From: Victivallaceae bacterium
Lineage (GTDB): Bacteria; Verrucomicrobiota; Lentisphaeria; Victivallales; Victivallaceae
NCBI GenBank assembly: GCA_028709805.1
Contig: JAQUTL010000008.1
Coordinates: 29,359 to 93,358, forward strand
Reading direction: 5' to 3'
DNA length: 64,000 nucleotides
Shown: piece after piece, positions 8,354 through 17,544 of the stretch
How positions within the stretch are numbered: position 1 is the first letter of the stretch
Layout: every line of letters starts with the position of its first letter
Made by a program: the position numbers and the translations under genes
Notes under the pieces: model-generated
The model's database searches: none
The model's input: the letters and a program-made list of their open reading frames with translations, nothing else
What the model was told of the DNA's origin: nothing

Positions 8354-10024
8354 TTAACGGAGGACTCCGCCTTTGTCGGCGCTTTGCGCCTGGCGGCTGT
8401 ATCTGGCCAGATACCCGGTCTTGAAACGGGGTTCCGGCGCCTTCCAGCTGCGGCGGCGCTCGGCGAGCGTGGCGTCGTCAACTTCAAGTTCCATGGTGCG
8501 GTTGGGAATGTCGATGGCGATCATGTCGCCGTTTTCCACCAGCGCGATGACGCCGCCGGCCGCCGCTTCCGGGCTGACGTGGCCGATGCAGGCGCCGTGG
8601 GTGCCGCCGGAGAACCGTCCGTCGGTGATCAGCGCCACCGAGTCGCCGAGACCGCGCCCCATGATGTAGCTGGTGGGCGCCAGCATTTCCTGCATGCCCG
8701 GCCCGCCCTTCGGCCCCTCATAACGGACGACCACGACGTCTCCGGCCTTGACTTTGCCGTCAAGAATGCCGCGACCGGCCTCTTCCTCGCTTTCAAAAAC
8801 CACCGCCGGTCCGCGGTGAACCAGCATCTTCGGATCGACGCCGGCCACTTTGACCACTCCGCCGTCTTCCGCCAGATTGCCGAACAGAATGGCCAGCCCG
8901 CCGGAGACGCTGTACGGATTGTCAAGTGTACGCACCACCTCACCGTCGGGCGCGACGGCGTCGGCAAACTCTTCGCCGAGGGTGCGTCCGGAGACGTCCG
9001 GCGCCGACGCGTCGATCATTCCGGGCAGTTTGGCGATCTCCTTGAGAATGGTCATGATGCCGCCGGCCTGCGCCAGGTCGCCGATATGATATTTGTAGGA
9101 CGGCGCGAGTTTGCAGATGTTCGGCGTGCTGCGGCTTATCTCGTCAAGTTTGTGCAGATCAAGCTGAACTCCGGCTTCGTTGGCCACCGCCAGCGTGTGC
9201 AGAACGGTGTTCGAGCTGCCGCCCATCGCCATGTCAAGCGTGAGCGCATTGTGGAAGCTGGCGACGGTGGCAAAATCGCGCGCGGTTTTCGCCTGCGGAT
9301 CGCCGGCCATCTCCACGATTCTCCGGGCGGCGCGCTTCCAGAACTCCACCCGCTCCGGACTCTCAGCCAGGATTGTGCCGTTGCCGGGCAGGGCGATGCC
9401 GAGCGCTTCGCAGAGGCAGTTCATGCTGTTGGCGGTGAACATTCCGGAGCAGGAGCCGGCGCCGGGACACGCTTCGCATTCAAGCGTGTGCAGTTCGTCG
9501 GCGGATATTTTGCCGATCCGGTTTTCGGCCACGCCTTCAAAGACGGTGATCAGGTCGGTATCCTTGCCGTGCCACGGTTTTCCGGCCGCCATCGGCCCGC
9601 CGGAGGCGAAAATGGTGGGAATGTTGAGGCGCATGGCGCCCATCAGCATGCCGGGAACGATTTTGTCACAGTTCGGTATGCAGATCATGGCGTCGAACGG
9701 ATGGGCCATGCCCATGGTCTCCACGCAGTCGGCGATGAGCTCGCGGCTGGGGAGTGAGTATTTCATTCCGCGGTGACCCATGGCGATGCCGTCGCACACG
9801 GCGATGGTGTTGAATTCATACGGAACGCCGCCGGCTTCGCGGATCGCCGCGCAGACAAGGTCGCCCACTTTACGGAGGTGGCAGTGGCCGGGGGGAATGT
9901 TGGTATAGGAGTTGCAGACGCCGATAAACGGCTTTTTGAAGTCTTCGTCGGTCAGTCCGGTGGCACGCATCAAAGAACGGTGCGGAGCGCGTTCGGCTCC
10001 GGTTTTCATTGCGTCGCTGCGCAT
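8354..10024 (-). CDS. ilvD: Dihydroxy-acid dehydratase
   Basis: Makes branched-chain 2-oxoacids for valine, leucine and isoleucine. The 556 residues carry the three cluster-ligand Cys motifs (GVCNSY, CIPNCDK, CPGAGSCSGM) and the C-terminal signature SGGTHGACIGHVSPEA. No other ilv gene is nearby. It lies between pilT and the polyprenyl synthase gene, joined to the latter by a TAAC-ATG junction. Confidence 0.96.
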   Translation of the reverse strand: MRSDAMKTGAERAPHRSLMRATGLTDEDFKKPFIGVCNSYTNIPPGHCHLRKVGDLVCAAIREAGGVPYEFNTIAVCDGIAMGHRGMKYSLPSRELIADCVETMGMAHPFDAMICIPNCDKIVPGMLMGAMRLNIPTIFASGGPMAAGKPWHGKDTDLITVFEGVAENRIGKISADELHTLECEACPGAGSCSGMFTANSMNCLCEALGIALPGNGTILAESPERVEFWKRAARRIVEMAGDPQAKTARDFATVASFHNALTLDMAMGGSSNTVLHTLAVANEAGVQLDLHKLDEISRSTPNICKLAPSYKYHIGDLAQAGGIMTILKEIAKLPGMIDASAPDVSGRTLGEEFADAVAPDGEVVRTLDNPYSVSGGLAILFGNLAEDGGVVKVAGVDPKMLVHRGPAVVFESEEEAGRGILDGKVKAGDVVVVRYEGPKGGPGMQEMLAPTSYIMGRGLGDSVALITDGRFSGGTHGACIGHVSPEAAAGGVIALVENGDMIAIDIPNRTMELEVDDATLAERRRSWKAPEPRFKTGYLARYSRQAQSADKGGVLR

Positions 10025-10051
10025 GGTTGGTATCGCTCGCTTTCTATGGGG

Positions 10052-11155
10052 TTAGCCGATGATCTGGTTGTCGCCGGCGGAAAGGAAGATGCCTTCGAAG
10101 TTCATCTTCAGCTGTTCCGGGTTGTCGCTGGCCTTGATGGCGTCCTCTTCGGTGATGGTGCCGTTTTCGACCAGGTCATAGAGGCACTGGTTGAAGGTCA
10201 TCATGCCGTCGCCGCGACCGGCGGAAACGGCGGCGGCCAGTTTGTCGAGCCGGTTTTCCTGAAGCAGTTTGTTGACCATCGGGGTGTTGATCATGACTTC
10301 GCAGATCGGGGAGCGCCCTTTGCCGTCTGCCCGGATGCAGAGGCGCTGGCTGATGACGGCGCAGAGGTTGTTGGCCAGCGACTCGCGGATCGGGTCCTGC
10401 TCATTTTTCTCGAAAAAGTCCAGAATGCGGTTGACTGTCTGGGTGGCGTTCGAGGCGTGCAGAGTGGTCAGCACCAGGTGGCCGGTGTCGGCGGCTTTGA
10501 GCGCGGCCTCGAAGCTGACGCGGTCGCGCATTTCACCGACCATGATGACATCCGGGTCCTGCCGCAGCGCATGAGTCAGCGCGCTGTCGAAGCTGATGGT
10601 GTCGATGCCGACTTCGCGCTGTTCAAAATAACTCTTGATGTCGGCGAACTCGTATTCGATCGGGTCTTCGATGGTGATGATATGGTCGGCCCGCGTTTCG
10701 TTGATGTACTCAAGCATGGCGGCCAGCGTGGTGGACTTGCCGCTGCCGGTGGTTCCGGTGAGAATGATGATGCCGCGCGACTCTTCGCATATCTTCTGGA
10801 GCACCGGCGGCAGACCGAGCTGGGAGAAGTTGCGGATCTCGTTCTTCACATAGCGGAGCGTGATCGCGGTGTTGGTGCGCTGACGGTGAATGTTGACGCG
10901 GAACCGGCCGATGCCGGATTCACGGTGCGACAAGTCGAGGTCGCCGTTGTTTTCAAGAAAATCCTTCTGTTTCTGCGAGGCGACCTGATCGATGAATTTA
11001 TCGATTATCTCGGTGGTGGCGAGAAAGTCGCTGTACATCATCGTGCCGTTCACCCGGACTGCGGCGTTGCAGTTTTCCTTGATGTGAATGTCCGACGCTC
11101 CGGCGCCGACCGCCATTTCCAGCACGTCGTGAATAGAAGTCTTTGATTCGCTCAT
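10052..11155 (-). CDS. pilT: PilT-family retraction/secretion ATPase
   Basis: A type IV pilus retraction ATPase family member, which would act as a cytoplasmic hexamer. The 367 residues contain an N-terminal PAS-like domain (ASDIHIKE), Walker A GTTGSGKST (134-142), an Asp box, Walker B region IMVGEMRD and a His box (LTTLHASNA). No pilin or pilB gene is nearby, so it may be one of several PilT/PilU-like proteins. It lies in the minus-strand housekeeping series with 27-36 base gaps. Confidence 0.88.
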   Translation of the reverse strand: MSESKTSIHDVLEMAVGAGASDIHIKENCNAAVRVNGTMMYSDFLATTEIIDKFIDQVASQKQKDFLENNGDLDLSHRESGIGRFRVNIHRQRTNTAITLRYVKNEIRNFSQLGLPPVLQKICEESRGIIILTGTTGSGKSTTLAAMLEYINETRADHIITIEDPIEYEFADIKSYFEQREVGIDTISFDSALTHALRQDPDVIMVGEMRDRVSFEAALKAADTGHLVLTTLHASNATQTVNRILDFFEKNEQDPIRESLANNLCAVISQRLCIRADGKGRSPICEVMINTPMVNKLLQENRLDKLAAAVSAGRGDGMMTFNQCLYDLVENGTITEEDAIKASDNPEQLKMNFEGIFLSAGDNQIIG

Positions 11156-11191
11156 TATGTGTCAATCTCCTTGTGTTTTGATGTTCGGTTG

Positions 11192-11911
11192 TCAGAGAGT
11201 GTAGGCGTCCATCAGGTCGCGCATTTCGCGCACCGCTTTGTCCAGACCGACGAACAGCGCTTTTGAAATGATCGAAAACCCGATATTGAGTTCATTCAAA
11301 TGCGGAATTTTGAAAACCCCCGCGATGTTCTCGTAGTCGATGCCGTGGCCGGCGTTGACCTTGAGGCCGAGTGAGGCGGCGAGTTCGGCGCCGTCGATCA
11401 GCCGGTCGAGTTCGCGGACCTGATCCGCTCCGCGCGCGTTGGCGTAGCTTCCGGTGTGCAGTTCAACCATGTCGGCGCCCACTTCGGCGGCCAGGGCGAT
11501 CTGCCGTTCCTCCGGGTCGATAAACAGGCTTACCGCAATCTTTTTCGCCTGCAGCGCCGCCACCGCCTTGGAGACTTTTGACAGGTTTTCCGCCACGTTC
11601 AGTCCGCCTTCGGTGGTCAGTTCCTGCCGTTTTTCCGGCACCAGACAGCAACTGTTCGGCACCAGTCCGGTTGCGATCTGAACCATTTCGTCGGTGACCG
11701 CCATCTCCATGTTGAGGTGTCTGACCGCGCCGTGGATCGCCACCAGGTCAACATCGTTAATATGGCGGCGGTCTTCGCGCAGATGGGTGGTGATTCCCCA
11801 TGCTCCGGCCGCTTCGCAGACCAGCGCGGCTTTCACCACGTCCGGAAATTTTTCGCCGCGCGCCTGCCGCAGCGTGGCGACATGGTCGACATTTACTCCG
11901 AGTTTCAGCAT
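11192..11911 (-). CDS. pdxJ: Pyridoxine 5'-phosphate synthase
   Basis: Closes the pyridine ring of vitamin B6 from deoxyxylulose 5-phosphate and aminoacetone phosphate. The 239-residue TIM-barrel protein shows the family start LGVNVDHVATLRQARG, the THLREDRRHI loop, and the phosphate-binding NAGHGIDYEN segment. Length is typical. It has a short gap from the unknown gene upstream. Confidence 0.95.
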   Translation of the reverse strand: MLKLGVNVDHVATLRQARGEKFPDVVKAALVCEAAGAWGITTHLREDRRHINDVDLVAIHGAVRHLNMEMAVTDEMVQIATGLVPNSCCLVPEKRQELTTEGGLNVAENLSKVSKAVAALQAKKIAVSLFIDPEERQIALAAEVGADMVELHTGSYANARGADQVRELDRLIDGAELAASLGLKVNAGHGIDYENIAGVFKIPHLNELNIGFSIISKALFVGLDKAVREMRDLMDAYTL

Positions 11912-11926
11912 ATTTGCAGTTCCTCC

Positions 11927-12733
11927 TTAAAGCTGGATTTTCAGTGATTCAAACATATCGTGATACAGTTCGAGTTCGCGCGGCAGCGTGTCGCTTTGCG
12001 AATAAACTGGAGACAACATCAATTCCGGCGGCGCCGTCAGCCGTTCGCCGCATGGCGCAAACAGTTCCGCCAGCTTAAGCAGCGCGGCGACGCCGAGCGC
12101 GTTGCCAAGCTCAGGTTCGTAGATCACCCGGATCATCGCCGTGTTATATTTCAGATTGTCGAAGATGGCTTTCAGCGTGTCGTCCAGCCGGATTTCGTGA
12201 ATGTGGAGTTCCAGCGTGACGGCAAGATGCGGCAGCTGCCAGTCGCGCAACGCCCGCACCGCCGACGCGTAATCGAAGTTGTCGGCTCCGGTGTGCGGAA
12301 TCCGCAGCGGCATGGTGAGCGTCATTGCGCCGTCGTGATGCGGAGCGTAGAGTATGCGCAGCAGACGGCCGAGCCGGGCGTGATAGTTGCGGTCGACCGC
12401 CGCCCGTTCAAGGTCGAAATCGGCGCCCGCCGTCGCGCAGCCGAACGAGCGCGCCAGCATGGAGCGTTTATAAAACTGTTCAAGAAAATCGTCCAGCAGT
12501 GCGCCTTCAAAGTCGGCGGCCTGCCGGGTCAGCGGCGCGTCCAGCAGACGGCTGAACGCCAGAAATGCCGGTTTTTCGCCTGAGAGCGCCGTTGTCAGTT
12601 CCAGTCGGCCGAGCAGTGAACCGGGAAATTCCAGCCGGTCAAAGCCGCGCAGTTTTTCCAAATCCAGCGGCGCCTCGGCCGCCGGCGGCCGCCGGTTGGC
12701 CAGACTCACGCCGCATCCGGAGAATCCTTTCAT
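11927..12733 (-). CDS. Conserved-looking protein, unknown function
   Basis: The 268 residues have no motif I can name. The protein starts with a Gly/Cys-rich stretch (MKGFSGCGVSLANRRPP). Around residues 140-200 there are alternating hydrophobic strands with acidic ends (TLTMPLRIPHTGADNFDY, VTLELHIHEIRLDD, MIRVIYEPELG), reminiscent of a TIM-barrel sugar-isomerase-like layout; that is a guess. Its start overlaps the ribE stop by 4 bases (ATGA), so it is translationally coupled to the riboflavin genes. Confidence 0.75.
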   Translation of the reverse strand: MKGFSGCGVSLANRRPPAAEAPLDLEKLRGFDRLEFPGSLLGRLELTTALSGEKPAFLAFSRLLDAPLTRQAADFEGALLDDFLEQFYKRSMLARSFGCATAGADFDLERAAVDRNYHARLGRLLRILYAPHHDGAMTLTMPLRIPHTGADNFDYASAVRALRDWQLPHLAVTLELHIHEIRLDDTLKAIFDNLKYNTAMIRVIYEPELGNALGVAALLKLAELFAPCGERLTAPPELMLSPVYSQSDTLPRELELYHDMFESLKIQL

Positions 12734-13374
12734 TCGAGAAATCCCTCCTCGCGCAGTTTTTCCATGGTCAACGCCCCCTTAGACTTCGGTTTCGACGCCG
12801 CGGGGTTGCCGCGGACATATTTCGCCAGCACATCGCTTTCCAGATTCAGCGGTTCGCCAATTTTTCTTGAACCGATCGCGGTCTCCGTCAGTGTGGTGGG
12901 GATGAGCGCCACGGTGAACCATGCGTCAGCGGCGTCGATCACTGTAAGCGAGATGCCGTCCACCGCCACCGATCCCTTTGACACCACCTCCGGCGCGATT
13001 GTTTCGGGAAGTTCGATTTTCAACAGATAATCCCCGTCCGGCAGACGCTTTTTTTCGATCAGCCGGCCGGTTGCGTCCACATGTCCGGAAACAATATGGC
13101 CGCCGAACCGTTCGCCGTTGCGCATTGCCCGCTCCAGATTCAGAAGGCTGCCGGCGGCAAGTTTGCCCAGATTGGTCCGTTTCAGCGTTTCCTTCAGCAC
13201 ATGAAACACCATTTCCCCGTCGGCGGTCCATGTTTCCAGCGTAAGACAGGCGCCGTTGACCGCCACGCTTTCGCCGGCCTCCGGCGCGTCGAACGGCGGA
13301 GCGGTCTTCAGCGAAAGCCGGCCGCCGCCGCATCCGGTCAATATTCCGGTTTGCTGTATAAGTCCGGTAAACAT
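12730..13374 (-). CDS. ribE: Riboflavin synthase, alpha subunit
   Basis: Dismutates two 6,7-dimethyl-8-ribityllumazines to riboflavin. The 214 residues comprise two similar lumazine-binding barrels: MFTGLIQQTG with VNGACLT, then GGHIVSGHVD and the second VDGISLT. A C-terminal tail after residue 195 is basic and longer than usual. It follows ribD with a TAA-A-ATG junction. Confidence 0.95.
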   Translation of the reverse strand: MFTGLIQQTGILTGCGGGRLSLKTAPPFDAPEAGESVAVNGACLTLETWTADGEMVFHVLKETLKRTNLGKLAAGSLLNLERAMRNGERFGGHIVSGHVDATGRLIEKKRLPDGDYLLKIELPETIAPEVVSKGSVAVDGISLTVIDAADAWFTVALIPTTLTETAIGSRKIGEPLNLESDVLAKYVRGNPAASKPKSKGALTMEKLREEGFLE

Positions 13375-13375
13375 T

Positions 13376-14401
13376 TTATTTTTTCACCACATCGGCGGTG
13401 ACTATGAGGTCGCCGCCGCGATTTTCACTGCGCATGTTGACCAGTTCGGTTACTTCCGACAGCGGCCGGTTCTCGCCGCCGGTCACCGGAATCGAGTTCC
13501 GTCCGCAGAGAAATTTCGGCGCGATATGAAACTCCACCGCGTCCACCATATTCCATTCGAGCGCCGCGCCGGCAAGTTCGCCGCCGCCCTCGATCAGAAG
13601 CGAAGTTACCTCTTCACTGCCGATTCTGTTCAGAAAAGCGTCAAATTCCGCCGCGCCGGAAAAGCAGACTTTTTCAATCGCCGGATCGTCCGGAAAAAAG
13701 CCCCGGATTTCCTCTTCGCTCATTTTCTCGGCGGCGATGAATTTCCTGAGCTTTTTCGGCCAATACTCCGGTTCGCGCACGGTGAGCCGCGGATGGTCGG
13801 CGCGCAGGGTTTTCCCGGTGACCATGATCGCGTCCGCCCAGCAGCGCAATTCCTGAACCCGCCGTCTGGCCACCGTTCCGGTGATCCATTTGCTGTCACC
13901 GGTGGAGTCGGCGATTTTGCCGTCTAGCGTCATCGCCATCTTGAGCAGGACGAACGGCTTCTTTTCAACTATCCACTTGAAGAACGCCCGGTTGAGCGCT
14001 ATGCATTCGTTTTCCAGCACTCCGCAGCGCACATTGATTCCGGCGGCTTCAAGCTGGCGGATGCCTTTCCCGGCATGCAGCGGATTCGGATCAACCGACC
14101 CGATCACCACTTCAGCCACCTTGGCCTCGATCAACGCTTCCGTGCAGGGCGGCGTTCGGCCGGTGGTGCTGCATGGTTCCAGATTGACGTAGACGGTGCA
14201 TCCGGCGGCTTCATCCCCGATGCGGCGCAGCAGTTCGCGTTCGGCGTGCGGTCCGCCGGCCCGGTGATGAAACGCCCGTCCGACGACCTTGCCGTTTTTG
14301 ACCGCCACCGCGCCGACCATCGGATTCGGAGTGGTCAGCCCCCAGGCCTTCATCGCCTCCTGGAGTGCCAGAGCCATATATTTTTCGTCAGGAAGTCCCA
14401 T
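13376..14401 (-). CDS. ribD: Bifunctional riboflavin deaminase/reductase
   Basis: Deaminates and reduces the pyrimidine intermediate of riboflavin synthesis. The N-terminal cytidine-deaminase-like domain has the zinc motif HAE and PCxxxGRTPPC (residues about 35-75). The C-terminal reductase domain has KMAMTLDGKIA and the LLIEGGGELAG motif. I start at the ATG 14399-14401, 4 bases after the ftsY stop, rather than at an in-frame start 14 codons upstream inside ftsY. Length is 341 residues, slightly short of E. coli RibD. Confidence 0.94.
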   Translation of the reverse strand: MGLPDEKYMALALQEAMKAWGLTTPNPMVGAVAVKNGKVVGRAFHHRAGGPHAERELLRRIGDEAAGCTVYVNLEPCSTTGRTPPCTEALIEAKVAEVVIGSVDPNPLHAGKGIRQLEAAGINVRCGVLENECIALNRAFFKWIVEKKPFVLLKMAMTLDGKIADSTGDSKWITGTVARRRVQELRCWADAIMVTGKTLRADHPRLTVREPEYWPKKLRKFIAAEKMSEEEIRGFFPDDPAIEKVCFSGAAEFDAFLNRIGSEEVTSLLIEGGGELAGAALEWNMVDAVEFHIAPKFLCGRNSIPVTGGENRPLSEVTELVNMRSENRGGDLIVTADVVKK

Positions 14402-14405
14402 TTCG

Positions 14406-15335
14406 TCAGTTTTTCTCCCCGGTTGAAAACAGCGCGTCGGCATAAAGTGCGGGATTGAATTCCTGGAGGTCGTCCGGCTGTTCGCCCATTCCAGCGAAGA
14501 AAACGGGCAGATTGTATTCGTTGTTCAGCGCCACGGCCATGCCGCCTTTGCCGGAGCCGTCGAGTTTGGTCAGGACAATGCCGGTGACGGCGGCCACCTC
14601 GCTGAATTCGCGGGCCTGACTCAGGGCGTTGCCGCCGCAGGAGGCGTCAATGGTGAGCCAGACCTCGTGCGGTGCGCCGGGACAGGCTTTGTCGATTGCG
14701 CGGTGTATTTTTGCAAGTTCGTCCATCAGACTTTTTTTGGTCTGCTGCCGTCCGGCGGTATCGATCATCAGCACATCGGCGCCGCGGCTGCGCGCCGCGG
14801 TGGCGGCGTCGAAGGCGACGGCGGCCGGATCGGCGCCGTGTTTCGCGGAAATTACCGCCGCGCCGGTTCGTTCACCCCAAAGTTCGAGCTGTTCAACCGC
14901 CGCGGCGCGGAAAGTGTCGCCGGCGGCCAGCATCACTTTGCGCTTCTCGCCGGCGAACCGCGCGGCGAGCTTGCCGATGGTGGTGGTTTTTCCGGAACCG
15001 TTGACGCCGACAAAGAGTATCACGGTCGGCCCCGGATTCTGAAAATTAATCGGCCGCATGTTTTTTTCCAGCATCGACTTGACCAGTGTGCCGGCCACTT
15101 CAAAAATATCGGCCGAAGTGGCGATCTTTCCTCTGGAATACTGGTCGCGCACCTCTTTCACGATTGCGGTCGAGGCGTTAACGCCGAAGTCGGCGAGGAT
15201 CAGGCAGGACTCAAGGTCTTCAAACGTCTCGTCGGTCCACGCGGTCACTCCGGTGAACAGACCGGCCACCGAGCGTGAGACCCGGGTGGCGGTTTTCTCC
15301 AGCCCGCGCTTGAAAATGGAAAAGATTGAACTCAT
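14406..15335 (-). CDS. ftsY: Signal recognition particle receptor
   Basis: A GTPase that docks the SRP-ribosome complex at the membrane; its partner Ffh is encoded at 22.2 kb. The 309 residues are an NG domain with only a short N-terminal region. The G1 loop is GVNGSGKTTT, then DTFRAAAVEQL, DTAGRQ (G3), TKLDGSGKGG (G4) and FAGMGEQPDDL. The large acidic A domain of E. coli FtsY is absent, common outside proteobacteria. Its start overlaps the nusB stop by 4 bases. Confidence 0.95.
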   Translation of the reverse strand: MSSIFSIFKRGLEKTATRVSRSVAGLFTGVTAWTDETFEDLESCLILADFGVNASTAIVKEVRDQYSRGKIATSADIFEVAGTLVKSMLEKNMRPINFQNPGPTVILFVGVNGSGKTTTIGKLAARFAGEKRKVMLAAGDTFRAAAVEQLELWGERTGAAVISAKHGADPAAVAFDAATAARSRGADVLMIDTAGRQQTKKSLMDELAKIHRAIDKACPGAPHEVWLTIDASCGGNALSQAREFSEVAAVTGIVLTKLDGSGKGGMAVALNNEYNLPVFFAGMGEQPDDLQEFNPALYADALFSTGEKN

Positions 15336-15847
15336 AAGTGATCGACGGCCTCCCGCGCCGGACGAGACAGCTCGTCCTTGACAGCGTTCAAGACGCCGTT
15401 GATGAAGTTTCCGGAGTTTTCGTCGGAATAGTCCAGCGCGATCTCCACCGCCTCGTTGATGCTGACCACCGGCGGAACCGAGGCCATGTGCAGCATTTCA
15501 CACACCGCCACCCGCATGATGTTGCGGTCAACCAGGCTGATTCTGGCCCATTCCCAGTTGCTGGAATGTTTGCGAATCCGGTCGTCAATCTCATCCTGAT
15601 TCAGCGCGATGATGTCGAGCAGGTCGCCGGCGTAGGCGCAGCCCTTGCGGAACACCCGGTCGTCCACCGGCCAGTGCAGTATCTCCGACGCGTCGGCAAA
15701 AAATTCTTCGCGGCCGTGCGCCTTCACATCGCCGTTGAGTTCCCGCCCGAACAGATACAGCATCGCCAGTTCGCGCCCGGTGCGCTTGGTGTGCGACGGC
15801 ATCCCGACGGTTTCATCCAATTCTTCAAATCCGTAATATTCGCTCAT
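15332..15847 (-). CDS. nusB: Transcription antitermination factor NusB
   Basis: A helical RNA-binding protein of the rRNA antitermination complex, pairing with NusE (S10). The 171 residues include KRTGRELAMLYLF near the start and the conserved VDRNIMRVAVCEMLH to INEAVEIAL segment. An N-terminal extension of about 20 residues precedes the usual start. Placement directly after ribH is a very common bacterial gene order and supports the call. Confidence 0.93.
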   Translation of the reverse strand: MSEYYGFEELDETVGMPSHTKRTGRELAMLYLFGRELNGDVKAHGREEFFADASEILHWPVDDRVFRKGCAYAGDLLDIIALNQDEIDDRIRKHSSNWEWARISLVDRNIMRVAVCEMLHMASVPPVVSINEAVEIALDYSDENSGNFINGVLNAVKDELSRPAREAVDHL

Positions 15848-16323
15848 TTATTCAACTTCTTCATCAGGTTGGCCATTTCGATCGCCGCCAGTGTGGCGTC
15901 GGCGCCCTTGTTGCCGGACTTCGATCCGCTGCGCTCGACCGCCTGTTCGATGTTCTCCGCCGTCACCAGTCCGTAGCCGACCGGCACGTTGAATTCAAGC
16001 GCCAGCTGCGCCAGCGCCTTGGACACTTCGTTGTTGATGTATCCGGCGTGCGGAGTAGCCCCCTGGATCACCACGCCGAGCGCTGCCGCCGCATTGAATT
16101 TTCCGGTGGCGATCAACTGCTTGACCATGAACGGAAGCTCATAGGCTCCGGGAACCCACGCCACCGTGATGTCTTCGGCCCTGCCGCCGTGCCGGACAAA
16201 GGTGTCCACCGCGCCGCCGAGCAGCTTGGCCACAAAAAAGTCGTTGAACCTGCTGCACACCAGTGCGAGCTTCAATCCGGCGGCCGAGAGCTCTCCCTCC
16301 AGTTTTCTGTATTCTTTTTCCAT
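15844..16323 (-). CDS. ribH: 6,7-dimethyl-8-ribityllumazine synthase
   Basis: Condenses the RibD and RibB products to the lumazine. The 159 residues have VCSRFNDFF (substrate loop), VPGAYELPF, and GVVIQGATPHAGYI with the catalytic His region. Length is typical for the icosahedral or pentameric enzyme. It lies 12 bases after ribBA and overlaps nusB by 4 bases. Confidence 0.95.
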   Translation of the reverse strand: MEKEYRKLEGELSAAGLKLALVCSRFNDFFVAKLLGGAVDTFVRHGGRAEDITVAWVPGAYELPFMVKQLIATGKFNAAAALGVVIQGATPHAGYINNEVSKALAQLALEFNVPVGYGLVTAENIEQAVERSGSKSGNKGADATLAAIEMANLMKKLNK

Positions 16324-16335
16324 TTCTTGAAACTC

Positions 16336-17529
16336 CTAAAGTATATGACCCATTTTTTCTTTTTTGGTTTTCAGATAGCGCGAGTTTTCCTGTCCCGGCT
16401 GAATCACCAGCGGTTCGCGGCCAAGCACCTTGAGCTTGTATCCGGACAGGCCGATCAGTTTCTTCGGATTGTTGGTGATGAGCCTGACCGATTTTACGCC
16501 GAGATCCAGCAGTATCTGCACCCCGATGCCGTATTCCCGCATGTCCGGCGGAAAGCCGAGCTCGACATTGGCCTCCACCGTGTCCGCCCCCTCGTCCTGA
16601 AGCTGGTAGGCGTGCACCTTGTTGAAAATGCCGATGCCGCGCCCCTCCTGCCGCAGATAAACGATCACGCCGCGCCCGGCCTTCGCCACCATCTGCATGG
16701 CGGTGTGCAGCTGTTCGCCGCAGTCGCAGCGCAGCGAGCCGAACACGTCGCCGGTCAGACATTCGGAATGAACCCGGACCAGCACGTCTTCCCCGTCGCC
16801 GATGTCGCCGTAAACCAGCGCCACATGTTCGGCGCCGTCGATTTTGGAGCGGAACGCCTCAATCTTGAATTCGCCGAAAACCGTGGGCAGTCTGGCCGGA
16901 TCGGTGCGTTCGATGAGTTTTTCGGTGCGGCTGCGATAGGCGATCAGGTCGGCCACCGAGCAGAGACGCAAATTGCATTTACCGCAGAATTCACGGAGTT
17001 GGGGCAGTCTGGCCATGGTTCCGTCGTCGTTCATGATTTCGCAGATCACTCCGGCCGGAGACAGCCCGGCGAGCCTTGACAGATCAACCGCCGTCTCCGT
17101 GTGCCCGGCCCGGCGCAGCACTCCGCCCTTCCGGGCGATCAGCGGGAAAACGTGACCGGGACTGGCAAACGCGCCGCGATGCACGGCGGGATCGGCCAGC
17201 GCCGCCACGGTCTTGGCCCGGTCGAACGCGCTGATTCCGGTGGTCGTTCCCTGAAGCAGGTCGACGCTTTCGGTGAAGGCCGTTTTGAACGGGTCGGACA
17301 ATATCGCCGGAGTGGAAAGGTGCAGCGCGTTGGCGCGTTCCTCACTGATCGGAGCGCAGATCAGTCCGCGGGCGTGGGTGGCCATGAAGGCGACTATTTC
17401 CGGCGTCACCATGCTGCCGGCGGCGATCACGTCGCCCTCGTTCTCCCGGTTTTCGTCATCGACGACCACAACCATTTCGCCGCGGCCGATCGCGGAAATA
17501 ACCTCTTCCACCGAACTGAATTCAACCAT
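16336..17529 (-). CDS. ribBA: Bifunctional DHBP synthase / GTP cyclohydrolase II
   Basis: Supplies both precursors of riboflavin synthesis. The N-terminal RibB domain (to about residue 200) has [10 protein letters not shown] and [12 protein letters not shown]. The C-terminal RibA domain has the zinc Cys set in [16 protein letters not shown] and the [10 protein letters not shown] catalytic segment. I start at the ATG 17527-17529, which has AGAGG six bases upstream; a TTG two codons earlier is less likely. With ribD, ribE and ribH close by, the whole route from GTP and ribulose 5-phosphate is present. Confidence 0.95.
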   Translation of the reverse strand: MVEFSSVEEVISAIGRGEMVVVVDDENRENEGDVIAAGSMVTPEIVAFMATHARGLICAPISEERANALHLSTPAILSDPFKTAFTESVDLLQGTTTGISAFDRAKTVAALADPAVHRGAFASPGHVFPLIARKGGVLRRAGHTETAVDLSRLAGLSPAGVICEIMNDDGTMARLPQLREFCGKCNLRLCSVADLIAYRSRTEKLIERTDPARLPTVFGEFKIEAFRSKIDGAEHVALVYGDIGDGEDVLVRVHSECLTGDVFGSLRCDCGEQLHTAMQMVAKAGRGVIVYLRQEGRGIGIFNKVHAYQLQDEGADTVEANVELGFPPDMREYGIGVQILLDLGVKSVRLITNNPKKLIGLSGYKLKVLGREPLVIQPGQENSRYLKTKKEKMGHIL

Positions 17530-17544
17530 AAGCAACCTCTGAAG

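Noticed and set aside
8279..11146. Two long plus-strand open frames (8279-9757 and 9773-11146)
   Set aside because: They are antisense to ilvD and pilT, which have full motif sets; third-position GC makes such shadows common here.
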